Shown: positions 38,187 through 48,245 of the stretch, piece after piece
How positions within the stretch are numbered: the stretch's first letter is position 1
How the letters are laid out: the number at the start of each line of letters is the position of its first letter
Assembly (NCBI GenBank): GCA_963775275.1
Contig: CAVZII010000005.1
Location: 1,054,001-1,118,000 of the forward strand
Source of the DNA: JANWHQ01 sp963775275
GTDB taxonomy: Bacteria; Pseudomonadota; Alphaproteobacteria; Caulobacterales; Caulobacteraceae
Direction of reading: 5' to 3'
DNA length: 64,000 bases
The notes under the pieces: model-generated
Seen by the model: the letters and a program-made list of their open reading frames with translations, nothing else
Database searches by the model: none
What the model was told of the DNA's origin: nothing
Translations under genes and position numbers: made by a program

Positions 38187-39329
38187 GTGAGCGAGCCGGT
38201 CGAGATCACGGGCCTTTGCCCGGACCGTTTCTCCGCCGTCAGGGACGCCTTCGCCGCCAACTTTGCGGGTGGCCTGGAGCTCGGCGCACGATTCTGCGCG
38301 GTGATCGAGGGCGAGGTCGTGCTCGACCTGATGGCGGGCTTCGCCGACCGGGAGCGGACCCGCCCCTTCGGCCCTGACGTTCTGACCCCCGTCTTCTCGA
38401 CGACCAAGGCCGTGACCGCGGTGATGATCGCGCGGCTGGTCGGCCAGGGCCGGCTCGCCTACGAGCGGCCCATGGCCAAGCTCTGGCCGGAGTTCGCCCA
38501 GAAGGGCAAGGCCGCGATCACGCTGAGCCAATGCCTGTCGCACCAGGACGGTCTGGCCGCCTTCACCGAGCCGATGGACCCGGAACTGTGGTTCGACTGG
38601 GAGGCGATCACCGCCAGGATCGCCGCCATGGCGCCGCTCTGGCCGCCCGGGACCGCCTCGGGCTATCACCCGGTCACCTTCGGGTACATCGCCGGCGAAG
38701 CCTTCCGCCGCGCGGACGGGCGCACGATCGGCGCGGCTCTTCGGCAGGATCTCGCCCAACCTCTCGGCCTCGACGTCTGGATCGGGCTTCCGGAGTCCGA
38801 GCACGGGCGGTGCGCAGAGATGCAGCGCCCGCCCGCCATGCCCGACCTCGGGCCGCTCACCGAGATCAAGCGTGCGGCGTTCCTCGAGCCCTGGTCCTCG
38901 CCGGGCGGCCGAGACACCGCCCGCTGGCGCAGGGTCGAGATCCCTTCTGCCAACGGCCACGCCACGGCCGAGGCCCTGGCCCGGCTGATGGCGCTGGTCG
39001 CCTGCGACGGGCGCCTGGAGGGTCGACAACTCCTCGAGCCCGGAATCGCCGCGGAGATGTCGCGCGAGCGCATCCGCGGCGCGGACCTCGTTCTGCCGTT
39101 CACCCTGAGCTGGGCCGCGGGCCTTCTGCGCAATCCGCCGAACATGATCTTCGGCCCGGCGCCGACGGCGGTAGGCCACTACGGCTGGGGCGGCTCGTGC
39201 GCCATGGCCGATCCGTCGCGCCGACTCTCAGCCGCCTATGTGATGAACCGCCAGTCCACGAGCCTGATCGGCGATCCGCGCGCGGTGAGATTGCTGAAAG
39301 CGCTCTACGCCGCGCTCGAGGCCGCCTGA
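38187..39329 (+). CDS. Serine hydrolase, beta-lactamase/EstB family
   Basis: Class C beta-lactamase-fold esterase of 380 residues, with no signal peptide, so probably cytosolic. The SxxK motif is STTK in TPVFSTTKAVTAVM, the second motif region is GYHPVTFGYIAGEAFRR, and the third is HYGWGGS. EstB-like enzymes are esterases with little beta-lactamase activity. GTG start one base after pdxY, so probably co-transcribed. The 3' end overlaps convergent trxA by 25 bases. Confidence 0.9.
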   Translation: MSEPVEITGLCPDRFSAVRDAFAANFAGGLELGARFCAVIEGEVVLDLMAGFADRERTRPFGPDVLTPVFSTTKAVTAVMIARLVGQGRLAYERPMAKLWPEFAQKGKAAITLSQCLSHQDGLAAFTEPMDPELWFDWEAITARIAAMAPLWPPGTASGYHPVTFGYIAGEAFRRADGRTIGAALRQDLAQPLGLDVWIGLPESEHGRCAEMQRPPAMPDLGPLTEIKRAAFLEPWSSPGGRDTARWRRVEIPSANGHATAEALARLMALVACDGRLEGRQLLEPGIAAEMSRERIRGADLVLPFTLSWAAGLLRNPPNMIFGPAPTAVGHYGWGGSCAMADPSRRLSAAYVMNRQSTSLIGDPRAVRLLKALYAALEAA

Positions 39330-39649
39330 ACGCCGGCCTCGTTCAGCCACTCCAGGATCTTGGCCTTGGGCATGGCCCCGACCTTCATCGAGGCCATCTG
39401 GCCGTCCTTGAACAGCATCAGGGTCGGGATGCCGCGCACGCCGTAGCGCGAGGGGGTGGTGGGGCTGTCCTCGATATTGACCTTGGCGATGGTCACCTGG
39501 CCGCCGAGCTCCTCGGCGATCTGCTCCAGCGCTGGCGCGATCTGTTTGCACGGGCCGCACCACTCGGCCCAGAAGTCCACGAGCACGGGCTTTTCCGCCT
39601 TCAGCACGTCCTGCTCGAAGGACTCGTCGGTGACCTTGAGGGTGTTCAT
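39305..39649 (-). CDS. trxA: Thioredoxin
   Basis: Dithiol reductant of 114 residues; active site WAEWCGPCKQIAPAL, cis-Pro in RGIPTLMLF. Reduces cytosolic disulfides such as ribonucleotide reductase. Lies 70 bases downstream of addA on the same strand. The addB-addA-trxA order is frequent in alphaproteobacteria. Its 3' end overlaps the convergent serine hydrolase gene. Confidence 0.97.
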   Translation of the reverse strand: MNTLKVTDESFEQDVLKAEKPVLVDFWAEWCGPCKQIAPALEQIAEELGGQVTIAKVNIEDSPTTPSRYGVRGIPTLMLFKDGQMASMKVGAMPKAKILEWLNEAGVQAASSAA

Positions 39650-39719
39650 CGAGGAACGCTCCTAACTGCAGCCGCAGGTTTCGCTTCGGGTCGCGATGTA
39701 AGGACCCCGGCGACCGGGA

Positions 39720-42700
39720 TCAACCGGATCGTGGCAGAGCTTGCAGCGCCTGCGCCATAAGAATTTCTGGCACGGGCATCAGTTTCGGTCCGTCGGTCCA
39801 GACCAGCGCCGCCTCGACGCGCCGGCCCGGGAAGATCTCGCGCAGCACCGCCGCATAGACCGCCATCTGGGCGACATAGACGGGATCAGCGTCCTCGATC
39901 CGGTTCGGCGAAGGGCGGTTGGTCTTGTAGTCGACGACCAGGACCCGGTCGGGCTCGACCAGCAGCCGGTCGATGCGCCCGGACACGGCGAGGCCCGCCG
40001 GCAGCTCCGGCGCCGAGCCCGCGATCGCCGCCTCCGCGCGCGAGCCCGGGCCGAACACGGCCGCGAACTGTGGGTCCTCCAGCACCGCCAGGGCGGCGGC
40101 CGCCATCTCGCGGCGCTGGCCCTCGGCGAGGTCCGGCTCCCGCTCCAGGAGCGCCATCGCCGCGGCGGCGCGGCGGGCGGTGGCCAGGTCCGGCAGGATC
40201 TCCAGCAGCCGGTGGATCAGCTCTCCGCGGCGGAAGCGGCCGAGGCCCGCCTGCATGTCGAGCGGCGACGGGGAAGGTCCCTTGCGCATGTCGGCCACGT
40301 GCGAGGGGGCGGCCCACTGCGCCAGCGGGGACTCGGCGGGCGCCGGGCGGGAGGCCCAGGACGGCAGGAGCGCAACGGGCGGCTCCGCAGCCGCTGGCGC
40401 GCCCGCGGCTTGGGGATCGGCGCCGAAACGGAGCATCGACCGTCCGTCGGGCAGGGGCAGCTCGCGCACCTGCGGCGCGACGTCCGGATGCTCCAGCGCC
40501 CGGCGCACGACGTCATCCCAGCTTCCCTCGCGAAGGCCGGCGCGGCCGGGCATGACGCCGCAGATGATGAGTCGGTCCCGCGCACGCGTGAGGGCCACAT
40601 AGAGCAGCCTCAGGCTCTCATGATCGGCCTTGTCGGCCCGCGTCTGGCGCGCCGCGGCGGAGGCGGCGCAGTCGTCGGCCTTGCGCGCCTGCCAGAGGAA
40701 CCCGTCCTCGAAGTCCAGCAGCGGCCCGCCCTGGGCGCTCGCGCGGGTGGTCGTGTCGGGCAGGATGACGATTGGCGCCTCCAGCCCCTTGGCGCCGTGG
40801 ACGGTCATCACCCGGACCTCGCCCCGACCGTCCTGCTGCTCGCGCTTCACCTCCACCGCCGTGAAGGCCATGTCGGCGGCGAAGCGCTCCAGGTCGCGCA
40901 CGCCGCGCCGCTCGGCGGCCAGGGCCTCGGCCAGGAAGGCGTCGAGCGCCTGCTCGGCCTCGCGGCCGAGACGGGTGAGGAATCTCGATCGCATGGATCG
41001 GCCAAGGGGGTCGGTGCGGTTCAGCAGGCGGGCGTAGAAGTCGAAGGGCGGCCGCACGCGCGCCTCGGTCCGGGCCCGCTCCAGCGTCGCCAGCGCCGCC
41101 TCCCACTCGGGCCGCTCGCCTGCCCGCCGGCGCAGCTCGCCCCAGAGCCGGCCGGACCGGTTCCACGCCAGGGCGAACAGGGAGTCCTCGTCCACGTCGC
41201 AGAGCGGGCTCCGCAGCAGCGCCGCCAGCGTCAGGTCGTCGTCCGGATAGAGGCAGAACCGGGCCAGCCCCAGGAGGTCGGCGAAGAGGATGTGGTCCGA
41301 CAGGGTCAGCCGGTCGGCGCCGCCGACGGGCACGTCCCTGGCTTTCAGCGCGCGGATGATCTCGTGGAACAGGGCGTTGCGCCGGCGCACCAGGATCAGG
41401 ACATCGCCGAAGGCCATGGGCCGCCAGGCCTTCAGATCCTTGTCCCACACCGCCTCGCCTCGGGCCTGCATGGCCTTGACCTCGTCGGCGATGCGGCGGG
41501 CGAGCTTCTTGTTGGCGCCGAGCGCCGGGGCGGCGTCGACCGGCGCCCAGGGATCGGCCTCCTGGACAGGATCGGTCTCCTCCAGCGGCCACAGGTCCAC
41601 CGTCCCGCGCCCGGCCGGCCGGGTCGGCTCGTGCCGGATCCGTCCTTCGGCGGCCTCCGGCGTCAGAGCGCGGGCGATCTCCGGGTCGGCGAAGACGGCG
41701 TCGACGAAGTCCAGAATCTCCGGCGCCGAGCGGAAGCTCCGGGCCAGCCGGGGCTTGGCGAAATCCTGTCCAGCCCGCTCGACCAGCAACTCATACTCGC
41801 CCCGCTCGCGAAGGAATCGCCCGGGGTCGGCGCCCTGGAACGAAAAGATCGACTGCTTCTCGTCGCCCACCGCGAAGACCGTCCGCTGGGCGGGCCGCAC
41901 GCCCGCACCGGCGAAGAACTCCGAGGTCAGGGCGCGTGCGATGTCCCACTGGCTGGGGGCGGTGTCCTGGGCCTCGTCGACCAGGATGTGGTCGACGCCG
42001 CCGTCGAGCTTGTAGAGCACCCAGGCCGCGTCGGCGCGCTGGGTCAGAAGCTCGTGCACGCCCCGGATCAGGTCGCCGAAGTCCAGGCCCCCGTGGGACC
42101 GCTTGGCGCCCTCGTAGAGCTCGGCGTAGGCGGCGGCCAGGTAGAGCGCCGCCAGGGTGTCCTCGGCCGTGCGCGCGGCCTTGATCTGCTCATTGGCTTC
42201 ACCCAGCCGCGCCTGCTCGGCCGCGAGGAACGCGCGCACAGGCTCGGGGATCGCCTTGGTCGCGAGGCTCGCGCGCGGCTTGCCGTCCTGGGTGCAGTAG
42301 AGCCGCCAGAGCTCGTCGAACCCGGCCTCCTCCACCTCGAGGCCGCCCAGGAACGACCCGATCCGCTCGGCAAGCTGGCCGTCGGTCTTGCCGCCGCCCG
42401 CCAAGGCGGCCGCGGCCCCGCGCAGCCCCGCAAGATCGGTCCCGTCCAAGGCTTCCGCTTCCAGGCCCGCCGATGGCGACGGGATGTCGAAGCCGCATTT
42501 GCGCCAGACGTCCTGTTCGACGCCGCCGTCCTCTGCGCAGGCCTTGACATAGGCCTCGATGTCGGTCCGCCGCGCCTCGAACTCGGCGAACATCAGCTGG
42601 AAGCTCCGGTGGTCGAGCTCGACGGAGAACTTGGCGTAGGCGCGCCCAAGGTCGCCGTCGGGACGTTCGATCGCCGCCTGGGCGACCTCGCGCCGGGCCA

Positions 42701-43151
42701 GGGCCGAGACCTCCCTCGCGGCCTGGTCCTCCAGCACCCGGAAGCCCGGCGCGACGCCGGCCTCCAGCGGGAACCGGCGCAGCAGCTTCTCGCAGAAGGC
42801 GTGGATGGTCTGGATCTTCAGCCCGCCCGGCGTCTCCAGCGCCCGGGCGAACAGGCGGCGCCCTTTGGCGAGGTCCGTCGGCGCCTCGTCGATCCTGGCC
42901 AGCTCCTCGAAGAGCGGCTGGTCCTCCATGACCGCCCAGGCGCCCAAGGTGTCGAACAGGCGCCGCTGCATCTCGGCGGCCGCGGCCTTGGTGTAGGTGA
43001 CGCAGAGGATGGTTTCCGGCGCGGCGTCGCGCAGCAGCAACCGCGCGACCCGATTCACCAGGGTGCTGGTCTTGCCCGAGCCGGCGTTGGCCGTGACGAA
43101 GGCCGAGACCTGCGGGTTCGACGCCACGGACTGGGGGTTGGCCGCGGTCAT
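39720..43151 (-). CDS. addA: AddA helicase-nuclease subunit
   Basis: Alphaproteobacterial double-strand-break repair subunit of 1143 residues, UvrD-type helicase plus nuclease. Walker A is VTANAGSGKTSTLVNRVARLL, motif II/III LVDEAQDTAPSQWDI and VGDEKQSIFSFQGADP, motif V TVHGAKGLEAPIVILPD, motif VI RLLYVALTRARDR, and the C-terminal PD-(D/E)xK core is GRIDRLLVEPDRVLVVDYKTNRP. With AddB it resects DNA ends for RecA. In addition, a 200-base repeat-containing gap separates it from addB. Confidence 0.96.
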   Translation of the reverse strand: MTAANPQSVASNPQVSAFVTANAGSGKTSTLVNRVARLLLRDAAPETILCVTYTKAAAAEMQRRLFDTLGAWAVMEDQPLFEELARIDEAPTDLAKGRRLFARALETPGGLKIQTIHAFCEKLLRRFPLEAGVAPGFRVLEDQAAREVSALARREVAQAAIERPDGDLGRAYAKFSVELDHRSFQLMFAEFEARRTDIEAYVKACAEDGGVEQDVWRKCGFDIPSPSAGLEAEALDGTDLAGLRGAAAALAGGGKTDGQLAERIGSFLGGLEVEEAGFDELWRLYCTQDGKPRASLATKAIPEPVRAFLAAEQARLGEANEQIKAARTAEDTLAALYLAAAYAELYEGAKRSHGGLDFGDLIRGVHELLTQRADAAWVLYKLDGGVDHILVDEAQDTAPSQWDIARALTSEFFAGAGVRPAQRTVFAVGDEKQSIFSFQGADPGRFLRERGEYELLVERAGQDFAKPRLARSFRSAPEILDFVDAVFADPEIARALTPEAAEGRIRHEPTRPAGRGTVDLWPLEETDPVQEADPWAPVDAAPALGANKKLARRIADEVKAMQARGEAVWDKDLKAWRPMAFGDVLILVRRRNALFHEIIRALKARDVPVGGADRLTLSDHILFADLLGLARFCLYPDDDLTLAALLRSPLCDVDEDSLFALAWNRSGRLWGELRRRAGERPEWEAALATLERARTEARVRPPFDFYARLLNRTDPLGRSMRSRFLTRLGREAEQALDAFLAEALAAERRGVRDLERFAADMAFTAVEVKREQQDGRGEVRVMTVHGAKGLEAPIVILPDTTTRASAQGGPLLDFEDGFLWQARKADDCAASAAARQTRADKADHESLRLLYVALTRARDRLIICGVMPGRAGLREGSWDDVVRRALEHPDVAPQVRELPLPDGRSMLRFGADPQAAGAPAAAEPPVALLPSWASRPAPAESPLAQWAAPSHVADMRKGPSPSPLDMQAGLGRFRRGELIHRLLEILPDLATARRAAAAMALLEREPDLAEGQRREMAAAALAVLEDPQFAAVFGPGSRAEAAIAGSAPELPAGLAVSGRIDRLLVEPDRVLVVDYKTNRPSPNRIEDADPVYVAQMAVYAAVLREIFPGRRVEAALVWTDGPKLMPVPEILMAQALQALPRSG

Positions 43152-43177
43152 GGCGAATTGCGCCCGCCGGCCCCATC

Positions 43178-43341
43178 GCTTCCCTCCCCCCTCGAGGGGG
43201 AGGGATCAAGGGAGGTGGGCCGCGCCGGGTCTTTCATTTCGGCCAGGATGGCCCTGCCGAGCCGACATCGACCGCTCGCCAGCGCAGCCGCGAGCCTGTC
43301 GTCCGCCTCCCCAACCCTCCCCCTCGAGGGGGGAGAGAAAA
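43178..43341. repeat. Inverted-repeat element within the addB-addA spacer
   Basis: Two near-identical palindromes face each other: about 43181-43205 (CCCTCCCCCC-TCGA-GGGGGAGGG) and about 43314-43338 (the same in reverse). Matching sequence continues inward as GGGAGG-rich arms, giving terminal inverted repeats about 160 bases apart. This resembles a small non-autonomous element. Translations of it give phrases such as PSRGEG but no gene is called here. Confidence 0.75.
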
Positions 43342-43353
43342 TGACCGTGAAAG

Positions 43354-46300
43354 TCACTCCCCGCCCTCCTCGGCGCCGATCACATGCCACTCCCAGACCC
43401 GGGCCAGGTGGTCGTAGTCGCCGCCACGCTCGTACATGAACTGGGGCGCGGCCCAGGAGACGTAGGCGACGTCCGGGTCGCGGAAACGCAGCACGCGGCG
43501 CTTCAGCCCATCGAGCGCCGTCTCGGCCCAGGCCGCGGACTCGCCGGCGCCGGCCCGGACCAGCTCCTCGCCGGGCTTTCGCCCGCCGGTCAGGCGCACA
43601 TAGACGAGCTCGCCCGGCTGGGCCTGCCCGGCCGCCTCGAAACCACCGCCGGCCAGGATCGCGGCGGTCAAGGTGAGCTGGGGCGAGAAGCCGACCTCCA
43701 CCTGGCGGCGGGTGGGCGCGAGGCCGGTCTTGAAGTCCAGGATGTCGGCGACGCCATCCCTCAGCTCCAGCCGGTCGGCCCGGGCGGTCAGCTTGAACGG
43801 CCCGCCGCCGGGATCGAAGACGAGGGTCCCCTTCTGCTCCACCAGGAGCCGGGCGCCCCGGCGCCGGCGGCGCTCGAAGCCGACGACCCAGGGCGCGGCG
43901 CGGGCGGCCAGCGCCGACTCCCGCGCCATGGCAGCATCGCTCATGCCGACGTCGCTGAGGGCGTCCAGGAACAGCACCCGCATGCGCTCGGCGGCGTCGG
44001 GGGGCAAGTCATCGGGGAACGACTCGGCGAACCGCTGCAGGGCCAGGTGCATGGCCTCGCCGCGGGCCCGCGCTTCCACCGGCTCGTCGGGCCGGTTCAG
44101 GGGGCGAAGCTTCAGGACGTAGCGGGCGTAGACCGCATAGGGATCGCGCACCCAGGTTTCCACGCCCGTCACCGGCAGCTCGACCGGCCGGGCCTCCGCC
44201 GGCGGGCAGGGCGCAGGCCGCCGGGCCGGGGTGAAAGGCAAGGGCTCGTCGAGGGCGCGGGCCCAAGAGGCGAGCTCGGGCCGGGCCGGCAGCTCCAGGC
44301 CTGCGCCGCGCGCCAGGGTCTTCAGCCGCCAGAGCCACCTGGACTGGACCGTCGGCGCCCCCTCGCGGCGCTCGCAGTGCAGGAGCACGACCTCGGGCGC
44401 GCAAGCCGCCTGGGCGAAGTCGTGGGCGGAAAGGCCGATGCGCCGCTCGGGCGGCGGCAGGCCGAGCGCCTTGCGCATCGGGCGCGAGAGGAAGGGATCG
44501 ATCGGCGCGCCCTGGGGCCAGACGCCCTCCTCCAGGCCCGCCAGGATCAGCCGGTCGGCCGCGACCAGGCGGGACTCGATGGCGCCGAGGATCTTGAGCC
44601 GCGGATGGGCGGCGCGGATGATGCGGACGGTCTCCTGCTCGATCAGGCGCAGGACCAGCTCGGCGAAGTCGCGCGGCTGGGCCTCGGGCAGGCCCTCGCT
44701 CTCGCCGATCAGCGCCGCGAAAAGGCCGGCGGCGGCCTCGCCGTCCGGCCCCGCCCACACGGGCCCGGGATCGCCGCCGTCGTCGGCGGCCAGGGCTTCC
44801 AGGGCCTGCACGAGACCGCGCGCCGCCTCGGCGGGCGTGGCCGTTCCGCCGGTGTAGGGCGCGCAGGCCCGGGCGAGGGCGGCCTTGTAGAGGCCCAGCA
44901 CATGCTCGGCGTCGGCCAGGGCGTCGAGACGCGCGGCGTGGGCCTCGTCCGTGTCGTCCTCCCGGCGCCGGGCCGCCAGGGCCAGGGCGACCTCGATCCA
45001 GTCCTCGCCGGGCCGGCGCGGCCCTCGAAGGGCCAGTCGCTCGATGGCGGATCGGCCCCGCCGCAGCGCTCCCTCCTCGATCCCGAGCCGCACCAGCGGA
45101 TGCTTGAGGATCGCGAGAAGCAGCACCGGATCGGCGGGGTCGAGCGCCGCATTGGCGAGGAGTCCGGCCAGGACGCCGACCGGCGTGTTGGCGAGGGAGG
45201 CTCCGGCCGAGGAATCGACCTCCAGGCCCCATCGCGACAGCCGCGCGGCCGCGCGCCGGGCCAGGGCCTGGTCGGGGGTGATCAGGGCGCAGGTCTTGCC
45301 GGGCGTCTCAAGCGCTTCGCGCATGAGCAGGGCCGCGATCGCCGCAGCCTCCTCTTCCTCGCGCGCGGCCACCAGGGCGAGGCCGGAGAGGCCCTCGGCG
45401 ATGGGGTCCGGCCCCTCGCCGCCTTCGTCGCGCAGATTTCGGATCTGGCCGATCCAGTCGTCGGTGGCTTCGGCGGGCCTCAGCGCCTCGTTCACGATCC
45501 GCCGCCGCCAGCGTCCCTCGGACGGCGGGCCGGCGAAGGGCCAGGGCCGCACGGCGCCGCGCTCGACCTTGGCCCGCTCCAGGAGCCGCTTCATCGCGCC
45601 CTGGGGATGCTGCTCGCCCACCTTGTCCCAGGCGGAGTCGGCGAGATCCTGGTCGAGGCCCGGCAGGACGACCGCGCCCTGGGTCAGGCGGGCGATCCGC
45701 GCCAGAAGATCCGCGGCGGCCGGGGCCGTGCCCGTCGAGCCCGCCGCGATCAGGGGAAAGGACGGCGGCCGGTCGCTCCACTGCCGGGCCAGGGCCCTGA
45801 GCAGCTTGACGCGCCGCGCTGTGGGATCGACCAGGCCGAGCGCCTGAAGCCGGCGCGGCCAGGCCTGCAGCGCCACGGCGAGGAAATCGGCCGAGATGCG
45901 CCAGTGCCGCGCGAGTTCGGCGGGGACCAGACGCTCGACCGCGTCCAGGCGTCCGGCCTCGTCCACCTCCTCGATCTCGAGGCTGTCGAGGAAGCTTGCG
46001 AGCACGTCGGCGAGCTCGAGCGCGCCGGTGGCGTCCAGCTCCCGCTCCAGGATCTGCGCGTTCTCGGCCGCGAGGCGCGCCAGCTCGAAGCGGCGGCGGA
46101 AGGGGGTGATGGCGGCGGGCAGGGCCTCGGCGATCTCACCGGGCTCGAACGGCGCCTCGCCCTCGTCGAGGTCGCCCAGCGCCCGGATCTGAGGCAGGAG
46201 CAGGGCCTTGCCCCCGGCCACGGCGAGGAAGGCCTCGGCCAGGGCCCGCACGCTGCGCCGCGAGGGCAGGAGCACCTGGGCGCCGGCCAGGCCTTCCGGG

Positions 46301-46407
46301 CCCAGCGCCTTGTGAAGCCCGCACGCAAGGTCGTGCAGGAACGGCCGGTGCGGCGCGATCGTGAGCCACCGGGGCGCCGGTCCCGCGAAGGGCCCGGCCG
46401 CGCTCAC
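43354..46407 (-). CDS. addB: AddB helicase-like nuclease subunit
   Basis: Second subunit of the AddAB end-resection complex, 1017 residues. The N-terminal half is a degenerate UvrD-like helicase fold; the C-terminal PD-(D/E)xK nuclease has LTARADRLELRDGVADILDFKTG. Start is GTG at 46407 after GGAGGCGGGG. The iron-sulfur cysteines of Gram-positive AddB are not evident. The gene overlaps the end of the frameshifted murU-like gene. Confidence 0.94.
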   Translation of the reverse strand: MSAAGPFAGPAPRWLTIAPHRPFLHDLACGLHKALGPEGLAGAQVLLPSRRSVRALAEAFLAVAGGKALLLPQIRALGDLDEGEAPFEPGEIAEALPAAITPFRRRFELARLAAENAQILERELDATGALELADVLASFLDSLEIEEVDEAGRLDAVERLVPAELARHWRISADFLAVALQAWPRRLQALGLVDPTARRVKLLRALARQWSDRPPSFPLIAAGSTGTAPAAADLLARIARLTQGAVVLPGLDQDLADSAWDKVGEQHPQGAMKRLLERAKVERGAVRPWPFAGPPSEGRWRRRIVNEALRPAEATDDWIGQIRNLRDEGGEGPDPIAEGLSGLALVAAREEEEAAAIAALLMREALETPGKTCALITPDQALARRAAARLSRWGLEVDSSAGASLANTPVGVLAGLLANAALDPADPVLLLAILKHPLVRLGIEEGALRRGRSAIERLALRGPRRPGEDWIEVALALAARRREDDTDEAHAARLDALADAEHVLGLYKAALARACAPYTGGTATPAEAARGLVQALEALAADDGGDPGPVWAGPDGEAAAGLFAALIGESEGLPEAQPRDFAELVLRLIEQETVRIIRAAHPRLKILGAIESRLVAADRLILAGLEEGVWPQGAPIDPFLSRPMRKALGLPPPERRIGLSAHDFAQAACAPEVVLLHCERREGAPTVQSRWLWRLKTLARGAGLELPARPELASWARALDEPLPFTPARRPAPCPPAEARPVELPVTGVETWVRDPYAVYARYVLKLRPLNRPDEPVEARARGEAMHLALQRFAESFPDDLPPDAAERMRVLFLDALSDVGMSDAAMARESALAARAAPWVVGFERRRRRGARLLVEQKGTLVFDPGGGPFKLTARADRLELRDGVADILDFKTGLAPTRRQVEVGFSPQLTLTAAILAGGGFEAAGQAQPGELVYVRLTGGRKPGEELVRAGAGESAAWAETALDGLKRRVLRFRDPDVAYVSWAAPQFMYERGGDYDHLARVWEWHVIGAEEGGE

Positions 46408-47141
46408 CCCCCGCCTCCGCCATCAGCCGCGCCTCGGCCGCTTCACGTGCGGCCGGGTCGGTGACGTGCATGTCGAAGCCGTCCATCACCGCGCCGAAGA
46501 GGCGGCCCTTCGCGCTGAGGCGCTTCCAGGTCGGCAGGATCGAGAAGGCGCCGGCAGGATGCCCGACCAGCACCGAAGGCTTCAGAATCTGGACGCCGAT
46601 GTTGTGGAACGACGGCGGAGGATCGGGCGAGTTGGAGTGGGTCAGCCGGCCGGCCGCGTCCATCTCGAAGCCCTCGGGCCGCTCGAAGCCGGTCGTGCGG
46701 CCGCGGGGCGCGAGCAGGATGCAGATGTCCATCCGTCCCGGATCCCAGGCCTCGGCCAGGGCTCTTGAGCGCCGGCTTCGATCCGTCGATCCAGACGTTG
46801 TCGATGTTGGCGACGAAGATGGGGTCGTCGCCCAGGTGCGGCAGGGCCCTGGCGATGCCGCCGCCGGAATCCAAGAGGCCCGCCCGCTCGTCCGAGACGA
46901 GGATCCTTGGCGCGCGGCGACGCGCCAGATGCGCCTCCATCTGGTCGGCGAAGTGGTGGACGTTGACCACGGCGGTCTCGACGCCGACGGCCTCGAGGCG
47001 GTCGAGCATGTGGTCGATGAGCGGCCGCCCGGCCACCTCGATCAGCGCCTTGGGCTTGCGGTCCGTGAGCGGCCGCATGCGGGTGCCGAGCCCTGCGGCG
47101 AGCACCATGGCCGTCTTCGGCGCCTCCTGGGCCGGGCTCAA
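46404..47141 (-). pseudogene. murU: MurU-like nucleotidyltransferase, frameshifted as read
   Basis: Family: N-acetylmuramate 1-phosphate uridylyltransferase, peptidoglycan recycling. The N-terminal half is intact (MVLAAGLGTRMRPLTDRKPKALIEVAGRPLIDHMLDRLEA, IFVANIDNVWIDGS); the second half lies in another frame (MDICILLAPRGRTTGFERPEG to LMAEAGG). The shift is at about 46763-46770 (one extra base gives ALRALAEAWDPGRMDI). A further base missing in the G-run at ~46407-46412 would restore a TGA overlapping the addB GTG. TTG start at 47141 overlaps the amgK stop (TTGA). As read it gives no full enzyme. Confidence 0.8.
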
Positions 47142-48245
47142 GCGCGCGCCCCTGGCGGGACGTTGCGGTCGAACCAGGCCTTCAGGCCCTCCATCCCGGG
47201 GCCCGCGAGGTTGCGTTCCAGGTAGCGCCAGGTGCGCGGCATGAAGGCCTTGTACTTCGGCCGGCCGAAGGCGACGACCTGGCGCGCGAAGACGGGCCCG
47301 AGGATCCGCGCCGCGTTCAGCGCGGCCAGCGCGCGGTAGTCGGCCAGGAAAGCCTCGCGGTCGAGGTCGGGACGGGCGGCCAGGTACCGGTCCAGCATGG
47401 CGGCCTCGAGCCCGGGGGCGACGTCGCGGCGAGCGTCCTGCAGCAGGTGCAGCAGGTCCCAGGCCGGGTGGGCGCGCACCGCGTCCTGGAAGTCGAGCAT
47501 GCCCACGCGCGCGACCCCCTCGCGGCCCGGCAGCCAGAGCAGGTTCTCGGCGTGGTAGTCGCGGTGGGCGAAGACGCCGAGCGCGCCCGTGGCCGCGGCG
47601 TCGCCGCGGGCGCGGACGGGGCCCCAGAGCGCCTCCCATTCCGTCTTCGCCGCCTCGTCGAAGGGCGGCAGGCCGGCGAATTTGGGCCACCACTCCAGAA
47701 AGAGGTCGCTGCCCGTCTTCAGGGCGAGGTCGTCGTAGGGCAGGAGCGGCCAGGCGTAGCCGTCCGCCTCCAGCGTCGCGGGAGGCGGCTCGGCGTGAAG
47801 GCGGACCTGGGCGTCGACGGCGGCGGCGTAGAGCGGCGCCTCGTCCTCGCCGGCCTCGATCAGCCGGGCGTAGAGATCGTCGCCCAGATCCTCGAGGACG
47901 GCCAGGCCGAGATCCGCGTCGGCGGCGAGGATCTCAGGCGCCGAGAGGCCGCTGCGAGCGCAGGAACCCGGCGGCGGCCACGAAGGCCTCGACCCGCCCC
48001 CCCGCAAGACGGGCGCAGGCGTTGTACCCTGCGCCGATCCGTTCGGCGGGCGTGGCGTCCGGCGGGCAGGGCCGGCTCTCCACCGCCGGCGGCTGGTCCA
48101 TGAAGATCAGGGATGAGCCGTCAGGGCGAAGCAGGCGCTCGTAGCGACGGGTGGAGGCGTCGCCGGCCAGCGGCGCGCGGCGCGCCGAGCCCAGGCCCAC
48201 GCGCTCCAGGAACGCCGCCTTCAGCGCCTCCCGCTCAGAACTCAA
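47138..48245 (-). pseudogene. amgK: AmgK-like sugar kinase, frameshifted as read
   Basis: Phosphotransferase (APH fold) acting on anomeric MurNAc/GlcNAc, the step before MurU. N-terminal part, from TTG 48245: RRAPLAGDASTRRYERLLRPDGSSLIFMDQPP to EAFVAAAGFLRS. The rest is in the next frame: LSAPEILAADADLGLAVLEDLGDDLYARL, catalytic HRDYHAENLLW and LDFQDAVRAHPAWDLLHLLQDAR. The switch lies near 47950-47960 (one extra base). All catalytic residues are in the second part. It follows tsaE with an 11-base overlap. Confidence 0.8.

Noticed and set aside
43148..43390. An 80-residue leftward open frame between addB and addA
   Set aside because: It is composed of the inverted-repeat element and overlaps addB; the translation is low complexity.
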